Source: Carya illinoinensis
Taxonomy: Eukaryota; Streptophyta; Magnoliopsida; Fagales; Juglandaceae
NCBI RefSeq assembly: GCF_018687715.1
Contig: NC_056760.1
Span: 34,083,501 to 34,147,500 of the forward strand
DNA length: 64,000 bases
Reading direction: 5' to 3'
In this document: positions 21,936-33,611 of the stretch, in pieces
Position numbering within the stretch: the stretch's first letter is position 1
Layout of the letters: every line of letters begins with the position of its first letter
Translations under genes and position numbers: made by a program
Notes under the pieces: model-generated
What the model saw: only the letters and a program-made list of their open reading frames with translations
Told to the model about the DNA's origin: nothing
Database searches by the model: none

Positions 21936-22451
21936 AAAATTGGTGGATTAAAAAGTTATGACTGTCACATATTTTTGCAGAAGTTATTACCGGTGGGAAT
22001 TCATGGGAAGCTAACATCTGCCATGCGTGTGGCCATAACCGAACTGTGTATGTTTTTTAAGGATTTGTGTGCTCTGGTAGTAAATTGAGATATGCTGCAG
22101 AAACTGGAAGAAGACATTGCTACTATATTATGTAAATTCAAGCAGATCTTTCCACCATCATTTTTTTATGTCATGGTCCATTTAGCAATACATTTACACC
22201 GAGAGATAATGTTGGGTGGACTAGTGCAGTTCCGTTAGATGTATCCAGTTGAAAGATATTTGGGTCGATTGAAGCACACTATTGGGAACAAAGCCAGAGC
22301 TAAGGGATCAATAGCAGAGGCCTATATACACGATGAATGGTTAACATTTTGCTCTTTATATCTTCGTAGTGTTGAGACACGATTTAATCTTCAAGAGCGA
22401 AATGCTGATCTTGCTGATTCCCTTACTCGTGAGCTATCAGTGTTTTCTTAG
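21936..22451 (+). pseudogene. CACTA-1 transposase DUF4218 region
   Basis: After a TAG at 21933 the frame continues with SYDCHIFLQKLLPVGI (~21956) and ITELCMFFKDLC (~22038), then, after a stop and shift, MYPVERYLGRLKHTIGNKAR (~22239). These are hallmarks of DUF4218, always found C-terminal to the catalytic domain in tnp2-type proteins. Stops at ~22089 and 22236 region and a frameshift near 22150-22240 break it. Confidence 0.82.
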
Positions 22452-22836
22452 AATGTACGACCCTTGGGTGCACAAACGGGTTACGATTTACTTGATATAG
22501 AGTTGGGTAAAGTTCGGTGGTACGTGCTAAATAATTGTTGGGAAATTGATCACTATCTTAGGTATGTCGTTGTAAAAAGTTTAAATACTTTTAGTTTCAA
22601 TGAGGTTAACTATAACTTTTTTGACATAAAATAATATGATTTTGCACTTCTATACTGTGAGCACATGGACAAACTTAAAATGGAAGGCGTAGAGAATATA
22701 GTGGCAAGACATGAGGAAGAATTTTTTGGATGGTTTGAACAACGTGTATGAACTAAACTCTATATAATATGTTAGATTATGAAAGTTTTAACTCTAGATA
22801 ATATTTAATAAATAACATTATTTCAATTGTTAGATT

Positions 22837-23685
22837 TTGGAACAACATGCTCATGATCTCGCATCAGTCTTTTTTGAATTGTATGCATTAGCCCGTGGTC
22901 TCTCAAATAGAGCACTTCGATACACTGTATGCATGGTTCGAGATTATAGATTCCATACTCTGGACAGTGAACATAATAGAAAGACTCAAAACTGTGGTAT
23001 GTTGGTCGAGGGGAGTCATGGAACAAATGATATTGATTATTATGGTGTCATTCGTGATATTATTGGATTGAAATATCTGGATGGGTCTATAACATGTCTT
23101 TAAATGTGATTGGTGAGATCTAGGCGGTGGTTGGGTTTCGATATAGAGGGATAATCATTTTACGAGGGTCAATACTACATATAAATGGTACAAAGATAAT
23201 CCATTCGTATTGGCTTGTCAAGCTACTCAAATCTATTACTTGATTGATCCAATGAAAAGTGCTGATGAATATAGAGGAGAGATAACTTGGCGAGTCGTAC
23301 AAAAATTTGTCCCTCGAAATATATATGAAGTAGGAATGAGGGCAGATTATGATAATAGTAGAGATAAAGGTGAGACTCCGAATGTAGAGGCCTTCCAAGA
23401 AGATGGAGGGGGTATTAACTTATTTGTTAATCTCGGTGCACTCGAGTTGCTCCCCTTATGTAGAGATGACGTCCCACTCGTCCATCTCAATCCATCTGTA
23501 TTAAATGATCATTCAATTCATGAAAGTGAGAAAAAAAAAAGAAAAGTCAGAAGAAGAAGATGAAGAAGAATCCGGGGGGGAAGTGGATAAGGAGGACGAA
23601 GAAGAGGTTGATGATGAAGATGAAGATGTTATAGAGAGAGATTCTGAAACAAGCATGGAAAATACATCTGAAGATGAAGACTAAA
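22837..23685 (+). pseudogene. CACTA-1 transposase DUF4216 region and acidic tail
   Basis: Two coding blocks with an interruption. The first (22837-23103) covers the YYGVIRDIIGLKYLDG part. The second (23210-23563) contains PFVLACQATQIYYLIDP and WRVVQKFVPRNIYEV, the C-terminal DUF4216 signature. A Glu/Asp-rich tail runs to TAA ~23683 after a frameshift in an A run near 23530. Probable introns lie between 22451 and 22837. This is the natural end of TnpD-like proteins. Confidence 0.8.
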
Positions 23686-23785
23686 AGTACTAAAAACTTT
23701 ATTCATATAGGTGAGTATAGAATTTTATAATAATAATTAATTTCATCTAATTAAATTTTTTTGGTATATATAATCATTTTCAAGT

Positions 23786-25395
23786 TTGCCGCCAAAAAGA
23801 CAAAGAAAAAATGTGGCTCCTCCACCAAGTCCAAGTCCCGAACCCATTGAGGACTCTCCACCTGAGGAATCCATTCCTGAAGATGAAATTAACACTACAG
23901 AGAACGATGCCCAGTCGACATCTACTAGCAAGGAAATGTCGTTGATAATTAATTATATAATTAATACTTTTGTCTCAATAACTATATAACTATAAAAATT
24001 ATACTATTATCTATTAGTTGATGCATCTACTCGTCGCAGTCGTGGCTATACAAGCGGCATCTCACTTGAGAAAAACTGAAGGCACGGTAAACTGAAAGTC
24101 ACAATTCTTGATAATTCCACTGGAGGAATGGATGATAGTGCAGCAGCACTTCCCTCCTATATTGGTACAGTATTCCAAGCTTATGCTCTATTTTATGTGT
24201 GCTCCTGGCGAGATGTGCCGAATGAGATTAAGGAAGATATTTGGAGTCGTGTGTTGGTGAGTTTACTTTGACAGTTCATTTTTTTCACCTAGATTAGTAT
24301 ATCGTATTTTTTACGTAATTAATTTATAATTAGGATGAATTTGATCTCAACTTTGGTTGTAACGAGGATTTGAGAACTATAAATAAGTTAATGGCTACAC
24401 TATTCCAATGTCACAAGGGACGATATCACGACCACTTCAAGAAGTTTGAGATGTTTGAAGAGGTTGCAAAATCACCTTTCCAGTAGATGAAGTTAAATGA
24501 CTGGAAAAAGTGTTGTAATCTTTTTGCATCTCCAGAATATCAAGTATTCTAGATTTATTTTCATTAATTATTTATATTAATATTTGTTGTTTATCTTATA
24601 TGTGTATATATATATTACAATTAACATCTTAATGTGCATTTGTAGCACTTAAGTTCTATAAATGTACATAATAGATCCGCTCTGACTATTCACCATCGTG
24701 CTGGTTCAAGATCATTCCATCGTCTTGCTGAAAAAATGGTAATTAATAAACTATATAATTCATTTATTTTTCTATTATTCTTTTATATAAGTACTAACAC
24801 TATCTTTTTAAATTTGCTAATGTCATTTTGTTAGAAACGTGATAATCCTGAAAAATTTTCCCTCGTTCATGTTTATGCTGTTGCCCACACTAATGAGTAT
24901 AGTGAGTGGATGGATCCTGCTGCTGCAATTAATTATGTAAGCGGTGTTCCTTTTGTTAAATAAATTATGAATCATATGGTTAAATTATTTTTTATTTGTA
25001 TTTCTTTTAATACATTAGTTATTGTGTGTTTTGATCTTTCAAACTGCAGGAAAAAATGATGGAGATGCAGTCAGCTTTTGGGGAATCCTCTCCTAGTGAT
25101 ATAGACATTTTCACACTAGTGCTCGGGCCCAACTCTAGTATGGCAAGAGGTTTGGGACAGTCTTTCAAGCATTTTGGTTCATCCTCCTCAACCTCATCGA
25201 CTTCACAAATTAATAATCTTAGCAAAGAGTCAGAAACTGCACGACACGAGAATGAGTATATGAGGTCCAAACAGCAAGAGTTGGAGTCCTTCTTAGAGCG
25301 ACAGTCTCATTTAGAGACGCATTTGCAAGACTAACAAAGAGACCAGGAGGAAAGAACACATAGTGAGATCCAAGAGCAAGTGCAGCGGGGGTGAT
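23786..25395 (+). pseudogene. CACTA-1 second gene, plant En/Spm-type transposase protein (TnpA-like)
   Basis: A multi-exon gene. Exon ends with GT...AG borders can be read at 24255/24333 (GTGAGT...TTAG), 24544/24646, 24738/24834 and 24937/25050. A Pro/Glu-rich start (23786) is followed by a domain with W-R-D-V-P-N and a DEFDLN block, HRAGSRSFHRLAEKM (~24700), HVYAVAHTN (~24868) and a C-terminal coiled coil (~25200-25330). This matches the PF03004-type protein paired with tnp2. Stops near 24077, 24486 and 25332 suggest decay. It would bind the subterminal repeats downstream. Confidence 0.72.
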
Positions 25396-25489
25396 GATGC
25401 TGCACATGGAGTGTGTTATGTCATTGCAACAAAATTGTGGTGGACGAGGAAAGAAAAAGAAATGAATTTTATTAGTGTATTAAATTTTT

Positions 25490-26207
25490 AATATCTAATT
25501 TGAAAACAGTTGCTAGCATTGTTGGTTGTAAAATATGTTACGTAATATGATACAATTGGTATAATTGGTATGTTTATTAATTGGATGAGTTTAGTATTTC
25601 TGATATGCATATTTGAATGTAAATAAAATACGTTTGAACAGTATTTCATATTCAAATACACGTTCGAATGTAACCACACAAAATTATAACATAACGTTCG
25701 AATGTTTACACCGACAAATGAACATAACATCCGAATGTTTAAACGTTTAACGTTCCAAACCTCTGAACGTACTTCTTGTGTTCGAACTCTAGTTTCTTAA
25801 CATTGGAATGAACGTCCAAACGTTATGATACACACGTTCAAACATTGGTTCGTTTATGTTGAAATCTAAATTCGAACATAACGTTCGAACATAAATATGA
25901 TACGTTCGAACTATAATCAACAAACATTACCTGCTCTCATTCGGATGTCAATTTGTCTAGTTTACATTCAAACGTTATATTTTTCGTTCAAACGTATTAT
26001 TTTATGACAGATTCTAACCATTTTGAATGTTATTTCAAACGGCACATCACAAACTGTCACTAAAAATATTTTTAGGGACGCTTGTATAGTAAACTATTAC
26101 CATATGTATTCTGTGATGCACATTTAGTGATGGTGGTAGTGACGGTTTATAACCATCACTTAATGTATTTCGTGATGTTTTTTCCATTTCTTATAACAGT
26201 TTCATCT
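25490..26207 (+). repeat. CACTA-1 3' subterminal repeats
   Basis: At least twelve variants of ACGTTCGAA or its complement TTCGAACGT lie between ~25628 and ~26010, in both orientations, many followed by TGT. Between 26050 and 26200 shorter inverted motifs related to the terminal repeat appear (TGTCACTAAAAATA, GTGATGGTGGTAGTGACGG, ACCATCACTTA). Arrays like these are the binding sites of TnpA-type proteins. No coding frame. Confidence 0.78.
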
Positions 26208-26235
26208 GTCACTAAATCCAATTTTTATTGTAGTG
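26208..26235 (+). repeat. CACTA-1 3' terminal inverted repeat
   Basis: The last bases read ...CCAATTTTTATTGTAGTG; the complement begins CACTACAATAAAAATTGG, the usual CACTA end. The following three bases are ATC, the expected site of a 3 bp duplication. The matching left copy was not found in the window. Confidence 0.8.
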
Positions 26236-26726
26236 ATCGCCTCGAAAGACCCCAAAATATTGCGATTATATTTTAGTTTTGACTGATTATGATTTTAAGA
26301 TCTCAATTTGAATTTTTTAATTTAATTTTTTCGTGTTATTTAATTTTTTGACTTAGGTTCTCCATCTTGTTTGTTATGTGAAGAATACAATATATATAAT
26401 ATTAAATCTACATCTTCTTATTAATTTAGACTTTTATGATAAATAGTGATTTTATATGATATCAAACCAGAGGTTTAGAGTTTGACTTTATGCTCTACCT
26501 ATTTAATTAAATCTTCTACATGCTGATCAGCCTATTACTTATTAAGTAAAAGTTTGTTTATAAGCAAGAGTATGATGATCTACAAATAAGGTGAGTGTTA
26601 AGAATATAATATGTATATATATAATTAGATCTTACCATCTATTCGTGATGATGATGATGATGCATCACCTTACATATATGGCTATGTGATGAAAAGCATT
26701 TACTGAAAAATAAATAATGCAAGATG
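26236..26726. other. AT-rich spacer between CACTA-1 and LINE-3
   Basis: About 490 bp, AT-rich. A short ATG repeat (GATGATGATGATGATGC) is at 26648-26663. No gene or RNA feature seen. Confidence 0.5.
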
Positions 26727-26743
26727 CGGCTAGATAGGTTGTT
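26727..26743. repeat. LINE-3 target-site duplication, left copy
   Basis: CGGCTAGATAGGTTGTT; the partner at 32128-32144 differs at one base. It directly abuts the T run of the poly(A) tail. Confidence 0.88.
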
Positions 26744-26788
26744 TTTTTTTTTTTTTTTTTTTTTTTGAAAGTAGGCTTGTATTAATAG

Positions 26789-27304
26789 CTATGAAACCAT
26801 AGTTTGAATACAGCATGGAATGTTTTCAAAAGTTGTGGTACGACCACTGATGCTAAGTGCATCCTTGCTTAAGGCATGAGCAACTACATTGATTGCTTTA
26901 ACAAAATGACTTGTTGACCATGAATTAAAAGTGCCGAGGATGTCTTTGGTGTCTGCTGTGTTCAAGCCTGTATAATTGAGGTCTTCTGTCTTTGATTTTA
27001 GGCCTGATACAACCAATAATGAGTCTCCTTCCAAGATGATGTCCCGATAGCCTAGTGACTTGCAGAAGGTTACTGCCTGGAAAGCTATAAAGGCTTCTGC
27101 CATATGAGGGTCCAGAAACAAATCATCTTTCATCCTAAGGGTTGCTAACACTTGACTCTCCCAGTCTCGGATAATGACTCCCACCCCTATCTTGCATGAA
27201 ACTTTGTCCACCGAAGCATCCCAATTAATCTTGATTTTGCCTTGAGGGGGAGCCTCCCAATGGGTGCTATGATGTTGGCTCGATGTCTTGGTCTTCTTAC
27301 TCAA
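26789..27304 (-). pseudogene. LINE-3 ORF2, RNase H domain
   Basis: An uninterrupted 171-codon frame. The block KINWDASVDK keeps the first catalytic Asp, MAEAFIAFQAV the Glu, and ILEGDSLLVV the second Asp; the final VAHALSKDAL block is also present. It removes RNA from the RNA-DNA hybrid. Ending at 26789 is the natural ORF2 end, ~25 bp before the tail. Confidence 0.87.
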
Positions 27305-28375
27305 ATTGAGATGTTGAAGGTCTTCTACTAATTGTTAAGATTGATTGACCACAAAGGTGGGGTGTGTGAGGTGACCTTTGAAGACCACTTCGTTTCTTCT
27401 TTTCCAAATGTTCCATGGGGTGATAGGAAAGGTGAGTAACTCTTTTGTCCCCAATGATTCTTTGAAGCTTTCTAACTTCTCTACAAAAGGAGGAGAAGGT
27501 GTGCTAGCCTTCTGAAATTTTCTATTGCTTAGTGCCCAAACATCCCTTGCTGATGGACAATCCCAAAACGTGTGTTCAATGGTCTCTGTTGTCTGTAGAC
27601 AGATGGGACATGCTGCATCTTCTGTCACCTTTCTTCTTTTTAAGTTGGCTCGAGTGGGTAGAGTGTTAAGGCAAGCTCTCCAAAGGAAATTTTTTGTAGC
27701 ATTGGGGATGTTTAGTTTCCATAAGTTGGCCCATGGTGCTTGAAGGGGTATGGGGTTGGAGGATTGACCTCTAGTTTGGTCTTCCAGCTCATTAAGGAGG
27801 TGATAGGTTGACTTGATAGTAAAATGGTCTGATGAGGTGCATCTCCAATATGTCAGGCTTGGAGAGGGGACTAATTGGAATTTTCAATATCAACTTTCCC
27901 TCTTCCTTAGTAAACAGGTGGAAACCAAGTCCCTTTTCCACTGGAATGTGGAATTGTCTATGAGGAAAGATACTTTTGTGTCCTCATGTAGAAATCTAAT
28001 TGAGTCCTGAGGCTTGAAAGTATTTGGTTTGGGAAGCTATTTGTCCTTCCATATCTTGGTTGTCTCTCCATCTCCAATCCTCCACATCATCCCCTCCAAG
28101 AGCAAGGGTCTTGCTGCTAGAAAGCTTTGCCACATGAAGGAGGTGTTTTGCCCCAGTTTTGTTGTGAGAAACTTTTTTTTGGGGTAGTATTTTTCCTTGA
28201 GCACTTGGGCCGCTAGAGAATTAGGACTGGAGACTAGTTTCCGTCCTTGCTTAGCTAGAAGGGCTAGGTTGAAGTTTGTAAAGTCTCTGAGGCCAAGACC
28301 CCCTTGCATTTGGCCTTTTTCATTTGGTTCTAGCCCACCCAGTGGAACTTGAACTCCTGAGTCTGCAGACCCCAC
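27305..28375 (-). pseudogene. LINE-3 ORF2, zinc-binding and thumb region
   Basis: A zf-RVT segment with CPICLQTTETIEHTFWDC lies at ~27560-27615 and LPAPWA-type blocks upstream at ~27720-27745. Another frame at 28037-28375 carries QGGLGLRDFTNFNLALLAKQ (~28250-28310) and MMWRIGDGETTKIWKDK (~28040-28090). Frameshifts near 27640, 27900 and 28010 separate these blocks. Order and spacing equal those in the other LINEs. Confidence 0.78.
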
Positions 28376-29631
28376 CAGAAGTTCCTCACCAATTTGTTGA
28401 GTTCATGGACTAACTGCTTGGAAAGCTTGAAGATACCCATGCTATAAGCTGGGATAGCCTGAATGATGGCTTTGATAAGTACTTCTTTGCCAACTTGGGA
28501 GAGGAATTTATTCTTCCAGTTGAAGATTCTTGTCTGCACCTTATCTAGAATACCCTTGAAAGAGTGAGTCCTAGATCTTCCAATTAGAGCAGGGAGTCCT
28601 AGATACTTTTCATATGAATTTGTGCCCCTTATCCCTGCAATGCTAGTGATTATATCCTTGGTGTCCTCTCTGGTATTTAAGCTAAAAAATAAGGAGGTTT
28701 TCTCCTTGTTTAGTTTCTGGCCTAATGTAGCCTCATAAGTTTCCAGCAAGTGATATAAATTGCTCCATTCAATGGAGTTGGCTTTGCAAAAGAGGATATT
28801 GTCATCTGCAAAAAATAAGCGGTTAATGGAGAGTTTATTTTTCCTAATTGGTAGACCTGTTATAATTTTAGAATGCTCAGCTTGGTTCAGCATGCAACTC
28901 AAGACTTCAGAACACATAATGAACAGGTAGGTGGATAGAGAATCCCCTTGTCTGAGACCTCTTGTGGGGGTGGAAGTTGTCTTGTGATTCTCCATTGATG
29001 AGAATGGAGTAGGAGACTATCTCTACACATCTCATTATCAAATTGACCCAGTGATGATCAAATCCAAGTTTTTTCAAAACTGCTCTCAGGAATGGCCATT
29101 CAATCCTATCGTAGGCCTTGCTCATGTTGAGCTTAAGTGCCATAAATTCATCTTTTCCTTTTAATTTGGTCTTCACTATGTGGAGGGCCTCGAAAGATAC
29201 TATGATGTTGTTAGTGATCTGCCTATCAGGGACAAAAGATGTCTGTGTAGGGGAAATAAGTGCAGGTAAGACAAGCTTGAGTCTGTTGGCTATTGTCTTT
29301 GCAATGATTTTATAAAAAACACTGCATAGACTAATTGGCCTGAAATCTATTACCTCCGAGGGGTTTGATTTCTTGGGAATAAGGGCATGTAGGTCTCATT
29401 TATAGCATTGGACCAACTGCCACCATTCAGAGCAGAAAGGATTGCTTGTTTAATTCTTGGCCTCATTCTAGACCAATGGTCTTGGAAAAAGACTGCTGAA
29501 AATCCATCTGGTCCAGCAGATCCCAATGGATTCATGCTGAACAGGGCCTCCTTAACTCTTCTTTTGAGAAAGCATGGGATAGGGTAGCTCTCATTTCTAT
29601 TGTCAGTTTGCATGGTAGTGTGTTCAGGCAT
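28330..29631 (-). pseudogene. LINE-3 ORF2, reverse transcriptase domain
   Basis: Two frames cover the domain. 29350-29631 holds the NPLGSAGPDGFSAVFFQDHW block, and 28907-29176 holds NMSKAYDRIEWPFLRAV. 28330-28995 holds GLRQGDS and the catalytic FADD around 28801-28815, then EKYLGLPALIGRSR. Frameshifts occur near 29350 and 28950-28990. Catalytic residues are readable. Confidence 0.85.
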
Positions 29632-30780
29632 TCAGCTATTCTGGTGGGGTTGGATGAGGTAAACAGTTTCTGGAAATGGTGTTGGATCTCGCAACTAATT
29701 CCTTCCTTACTTGTTATCTCCTGACTTGCCTCATTTAAAATCTTAGAGATAGTGTTATGCTTTTTCCTCTGGTTGGCACATTTGTGGAAAAAAGAGGTGT
29801 TTCTATCCCCCTCCCTGAGCCAGTTTTGTTTGGCTCTTTGTTGCCACTTTGTGTTTTCCACATCAAGTAACTGGTCCATAACCCTCTGGAGTTCTCTAAT
29901 TTCAGCATGCTGTTGTCCTTCATTCTATTCTTTGAGGTGGTTAAGCATGGTCAATTTTGACTGTAGGAGTTCCTTATCGTGCTTATGCAATTCTTTGCTC
30001 CCTTGTTGCATACCTGACTGACAGTTCCTTAAACCTTGAAGAGTGTTATGAATAGGATCAGGAGTTCTTTGAGGTTCTCCCATATTCTTTTGATTAGACC
30101 CTCACATACCTCTCTTTTACTCCATTTGGCTACAAATCTAAATATTCTTTCTTTCCTTTGCCTACTGAGCTTGTTATGAATGGCTATGAGTAAGGGTCTG
30201 TGGTCTGAGGAATATACTGCTAGGTGATGAATAGAGTGATCTTCGAACATAGCAATCCAGGGGCAATTTCCAAGCACTATGTCAAGTCTTTCTTTAGTGA
30301 ATAGTTTACCCTCTCTATTGTTTGCCCAATTGTATCTGTCCCGCTCAAAACCAAGGTCATTGAGATCACAATGCTCTAAGGTATGCTTGAATTCCATTAT
30401 TTATTTGTAGGGTCTTATGGTGCACCATACTTTTCATCTATGCTGGTTATCTCATTAAAGTCCCCAAAGCATAGCCAAGGGACTTGGGGTGCTGGTGTTA
30501 GAGCTTTAAGGATTTGCTAGGTTTCATTTCTCTTTGTAGTTATGGGGTGCCCATAAAAACCCGTTAGAAGCCAAAATTTACCAGTATTTGGCAATTTGAC
30601 ATAATCTGAAATGTGCCAATTAGTGTAAGTGTCCACTTTCACCTTCACATTTGAGTTCCACAAAAGGGCTAGTCCACCACTTCTTCCCCTACTCTTCACT
30701 CAAGTTGTCTCCATCTTATCATTTGAACACTTGGTTTCAATGAGGAAAACCAAGTGTGGGCGAGGCTGCTCAGTTTCTTG
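29632..30780 (-). pseudogene. LINE-3 ORF2, endonuclease domain and linker
   Basis: Near 30720-30780 the sequence enters at the RPHLVFLIETKCSN block; the W-N-x-R-G-L-G-N start is absent, as in LINE-2. GGLALLWNSNVKV, WHISDYV and FYGHP follow at 30517-30699. The GDFNE block lies near 30450 and SDHRPL near 30195. The WRQ/QQRAKQNWLREGDRN block is at ~29810-29850. Stops near 30517 and 30397 and shifts break it. Confidence 0.78.
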
Positions 30781-32089
30781 TGTTGATCTCTTTGCAGGTT
30801 CGATCATGGTTTTTTGCTTTTTGAGGCTTCTATAACTGGACCTGGTTTCTATGCCAGATGCTAGTCTTTTGGCTTTAGGGGAATGGGTATGGGCACACTG
30901 AAAGTTGGTTATGTCAGAGAGGGTGGGAGCTTGTTCCCGAGCTTTCCTTTTCCATTTGGTGCCTCCTTTAGTTCCAAGGGGGTTGGCTCGATGGTCACAT
31001 ATTTGAGGTGATGATTTTGAGTTGTTTGACTTGAATGGGGGGTGGGGGGTCTATTGGAGAGCTAAGGTCAACACACATGTCTCGATCATATAAAGAAAAA
31101 GGCAAGGCTTGGCCTGTTGTGCTTACCTGTGGTAGTGAAACTGATGGGTGAGGCAGGAGCCTTTTCCTTGGAACATCAATGGCCTCATGGTGTTGGGGTC
31201 CCTCGTACGGTCTAGTTGGGCAGCAGCCCTGATCCTTTAGCTTGTTTCGTGTTCGGTTGCTCTGACCTGTAGGGGTATGGCCCATATCTTGCTTCTGACA
31301 GCCAACTGTTGTATCCTGACTTGTAGATTCATCCTCGATTGCTATGTTGGACCACCCCAAGTTGTCCTTTTGGGCCCCTGCTGCCTTTGGCTGCTCTGGA
31401 GTTGATGTGCCTTGTGATGCCTGTTCCGGTGAACCATCGTATCTCTTCATAGAAAAGGCATGGAAGGGAGCATGTGATGCCTGCATCCACTGTCCATACT
31501 GGTTATGAGATTGCATGGACAGGTTGAAGCTTGAGCACTTTCCATTAACGTGTTGCATATGCCCACATTTGAAACAAAAGTTGGTGTTCATATTTAAAAT
31601 AAATCCAACATTGTTTGCCCCTTAAGTTGATCATCTTCCCTCGAGGGAGGGGCTTGTTAATGGTTACATCCACCCTGAGTCTGAGGAAACTACCCCACCC
31701 GCAGCCCTGGTCGTCTACTTCAATTTTATGGACCTCCCTATAACTGATCCTATGTTTTCTTTGTGGACTTGAACCTAGAAGGGTTCTGATGTGAAGAGAA
31801 TCTCGTTGGGGGAAAGTTCACCTTCAAAATTCTTAAGGCATATGAGATGGTGGTCGATGGACCGTGGTCTCCCCTAAAGCACCTTCCTCTTGTCTGAGAG
31901 GAGCTGGACCTCTATTAGGAACTTGTTCAAACCAATCTCTTTGAAAGTAATCCAGCCTTCCAAGTTCCACACCTTGGCCATGGTGGACTTGAAGGCTTCC
32001 CGGTTGTCAGCCATTTGGAAGAAAGAAACTTTATGGACTGGCGCCCAAGAGACAAAAGCTTTGTCTAGAGACAAAGTAGAGAACCTCAA
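30781..32089 (-). pseudogene. LINE-3 ORF1: DUF4283 and zinc knuckle protein
   Basis: The N-terminal DUF4283 part is at ~31600-32089 (WNLEGWITFKEIGLNKFLIE in the frame at 31874-32089, then RPRSIDHHL-type sequence out of frame). The zinc knuckle CFKCGHMQHVNGKC is at ~31535-31580. A Pro/Ser/Gln-rich tail follows to 30995 and beyond. Frameshifts near 31870 and 31600 break the frame. Probable start: ATG around 32087-32089 or the in-frame ATG at ~32012. Confidence 0.8.
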
Positions 32090-32144
32090 TCTTTCGGAGA
32101 GGACCGCGCAAACTGGACTTGATCGATCGGCTGGATAGGTTGTT

Positions 32145-33388
32145 GAGTGTGAAAATATTATAAAATATTACATATCTTAAAGTCAAAAAAAAAAACTATC
32201 ATTAAAAATCGAGGTCTTAAATAAATAATAAAAAAATATTATTTTTAATCTTAAATTTTGCTATGATCTCTAATCACAGTTATGTGACACATTTTAAATA
32301 ATTATCATTTAATTGATTAGCACATGAAATCATCCTATGGTAAATATAAGCGTGATTGAGGTGACACTGTTTAAGATCATAAATAATAGCAATTTTTAAA
32401 CATGAACATGTCCAAAATATTTTTTCGTATTTCCCCCCCTTATTTTCCCTACAGGACAAAGAGACTATATATTATTGGCGTGCAAATAAAGTATAGTTAA
32501 AAATTTATCTAAAAGAGAAGTTAGTGATCTTTGTTTTCCCAAAGCCAGCGAGTCAAGAATTGCTATGCATTTTCTTAGGTCGACATAGTTGGGTATTCTA
32601 ATTCTTTTTTTTTTCCTTTCTTTCTTGTTTTTTCTCCTATTGGGTAAGTGTGGGTGCGTTTGGTTGGAGGAGGAGGGGGAAAAAAAAAAAAAAAAAAAAA
32701 AAAAAAAAGCAACCTTAGAAGGACGGAGGAAGAAGTGTTATAATGGTAATTCAACCTTAACTCCCTTGTTAGAAAAACTTCATTGCCTCCTAACTCTCAC
32801 CGACATTAATTGTTTGATTTTTCTTTGGTAAAATTATTTGTATTGAAATGCAAATTGCAAGCAATTCTTTGAAAACGAATGTGATGCAAACCAAAATTGA
32901 TATTAGGTATCTAAGTCCAAATTTTATATTGATTATATTGAAGTACTACTTTAAGAAGATGAAGTTGTCCAAATATAGAAGGAAAAACTTAATATCTTCC
33001 TTGGACTAAGGACAATATTAGTTATTTTCCTTGAAATTATATATTTATGCTTATTCTTGTATTGTTAGTAACAATTTGGTTTCAAGTTTGGAAATAATTT
33101 TAATTTTGATTTTGACCAAATTCTTGGTAAAATTCTTGTTTATTTATGTATTAATTTCTCATACAATAATTTAAATTTTTTTCATCTTTAGAAAAATTTT
33201 CATAATTTCAAATTTTGAAACTATTTAAGTCCGGCTTGTGGACTTCATAAAATAATTTTGAATTTTAGTATTAATCAATATTATTCAAAGTTTTCTCTGT
33301 ATTTTACGCAATTTCTCTTATTTTCCCATTTCGATTATCTGTTGAAACTAGCCAACATAATAATCTCTATTCTATCCAACATCAAAAT
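32145..33388. other. AT-rich spacer with an A-rich homopolymer
   Basis: No gene seen. A purine run GGAGGAGGAGGGGG followed by about 28 A residues is at ~32667-32708. It could be an old retroposon tail on the plus strand, but no body or duplication supports this. The rest is AT-rich, with no structure I can name. Confidence 0.45.
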
Positions 33389-33611
33389 GGGTACTACAAC
33401 AAATACTGGCTTTTCCCATGAGTTCTTTTTTCAAGACAGAAGATAGTGGCAAATAGTGTTCAATTGACACCAAATATGTTTGGAGGAACAAAACATGCTT
33501 TTTACCAAGAGATCAGATTGGTGAAAATAATGTAGTGGTAAAAGTAACACGAAGAAATATATTTTTTGCCACCACTTTGTGTTAACGGGAAAAAAATTCA
33601 CAGTAATACTT

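Larger units (their letters stand above)
17781..26235 (+). mobile_element. CACTA-1: autonomous-type CACTA (En/Spm) transposon, 5' end lost
   Basis: It carries a tnp2-type transposase gene (20061-~23685), a second multi-exon gene of the plant En/Spm transposase type (23786-25395), a cluster of ACGTTCGAA-like subterminal repeats (25620-26010) and a 3' terminal inverted repeat ending TTGTAGTG at 26235. No CACTACAA left terminus was found between 17780 and 20061, so the 5' end is missing together with the LINE-2 3' end. The left border is therefore an estimate. Internal stops show the copy is inactive. Confidence 0.8.
26744..32127 (-). mobile_element. LINE-3: full-length L1-type retrotransposon with target-site duplication
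   Basis: The minus-strand element ends in a poly(A) tail seen as T residues at 26742-26766. Both flanks carry CGGCTAGATAGGTTGTT (26727-26743) and CGGCTGGATAGGTTGTT (32128-32144), a 17 bp duplication with one mismatch. The ~5.4 kb insert holds ORF1 (DUF4283, zinc knuckle) and ORF2 (endonuclease, reverse transcriptase, zinc region, RNase H). Many stops and shifts show decay, but the borders are exact. Confidence 0.92.

Noticed and set aside
32667..32708. Retroposon tail at a purine run followed by A residues
   Set aside because: No body, no duplication and no conserved end; a simple-sequence tract is enough.
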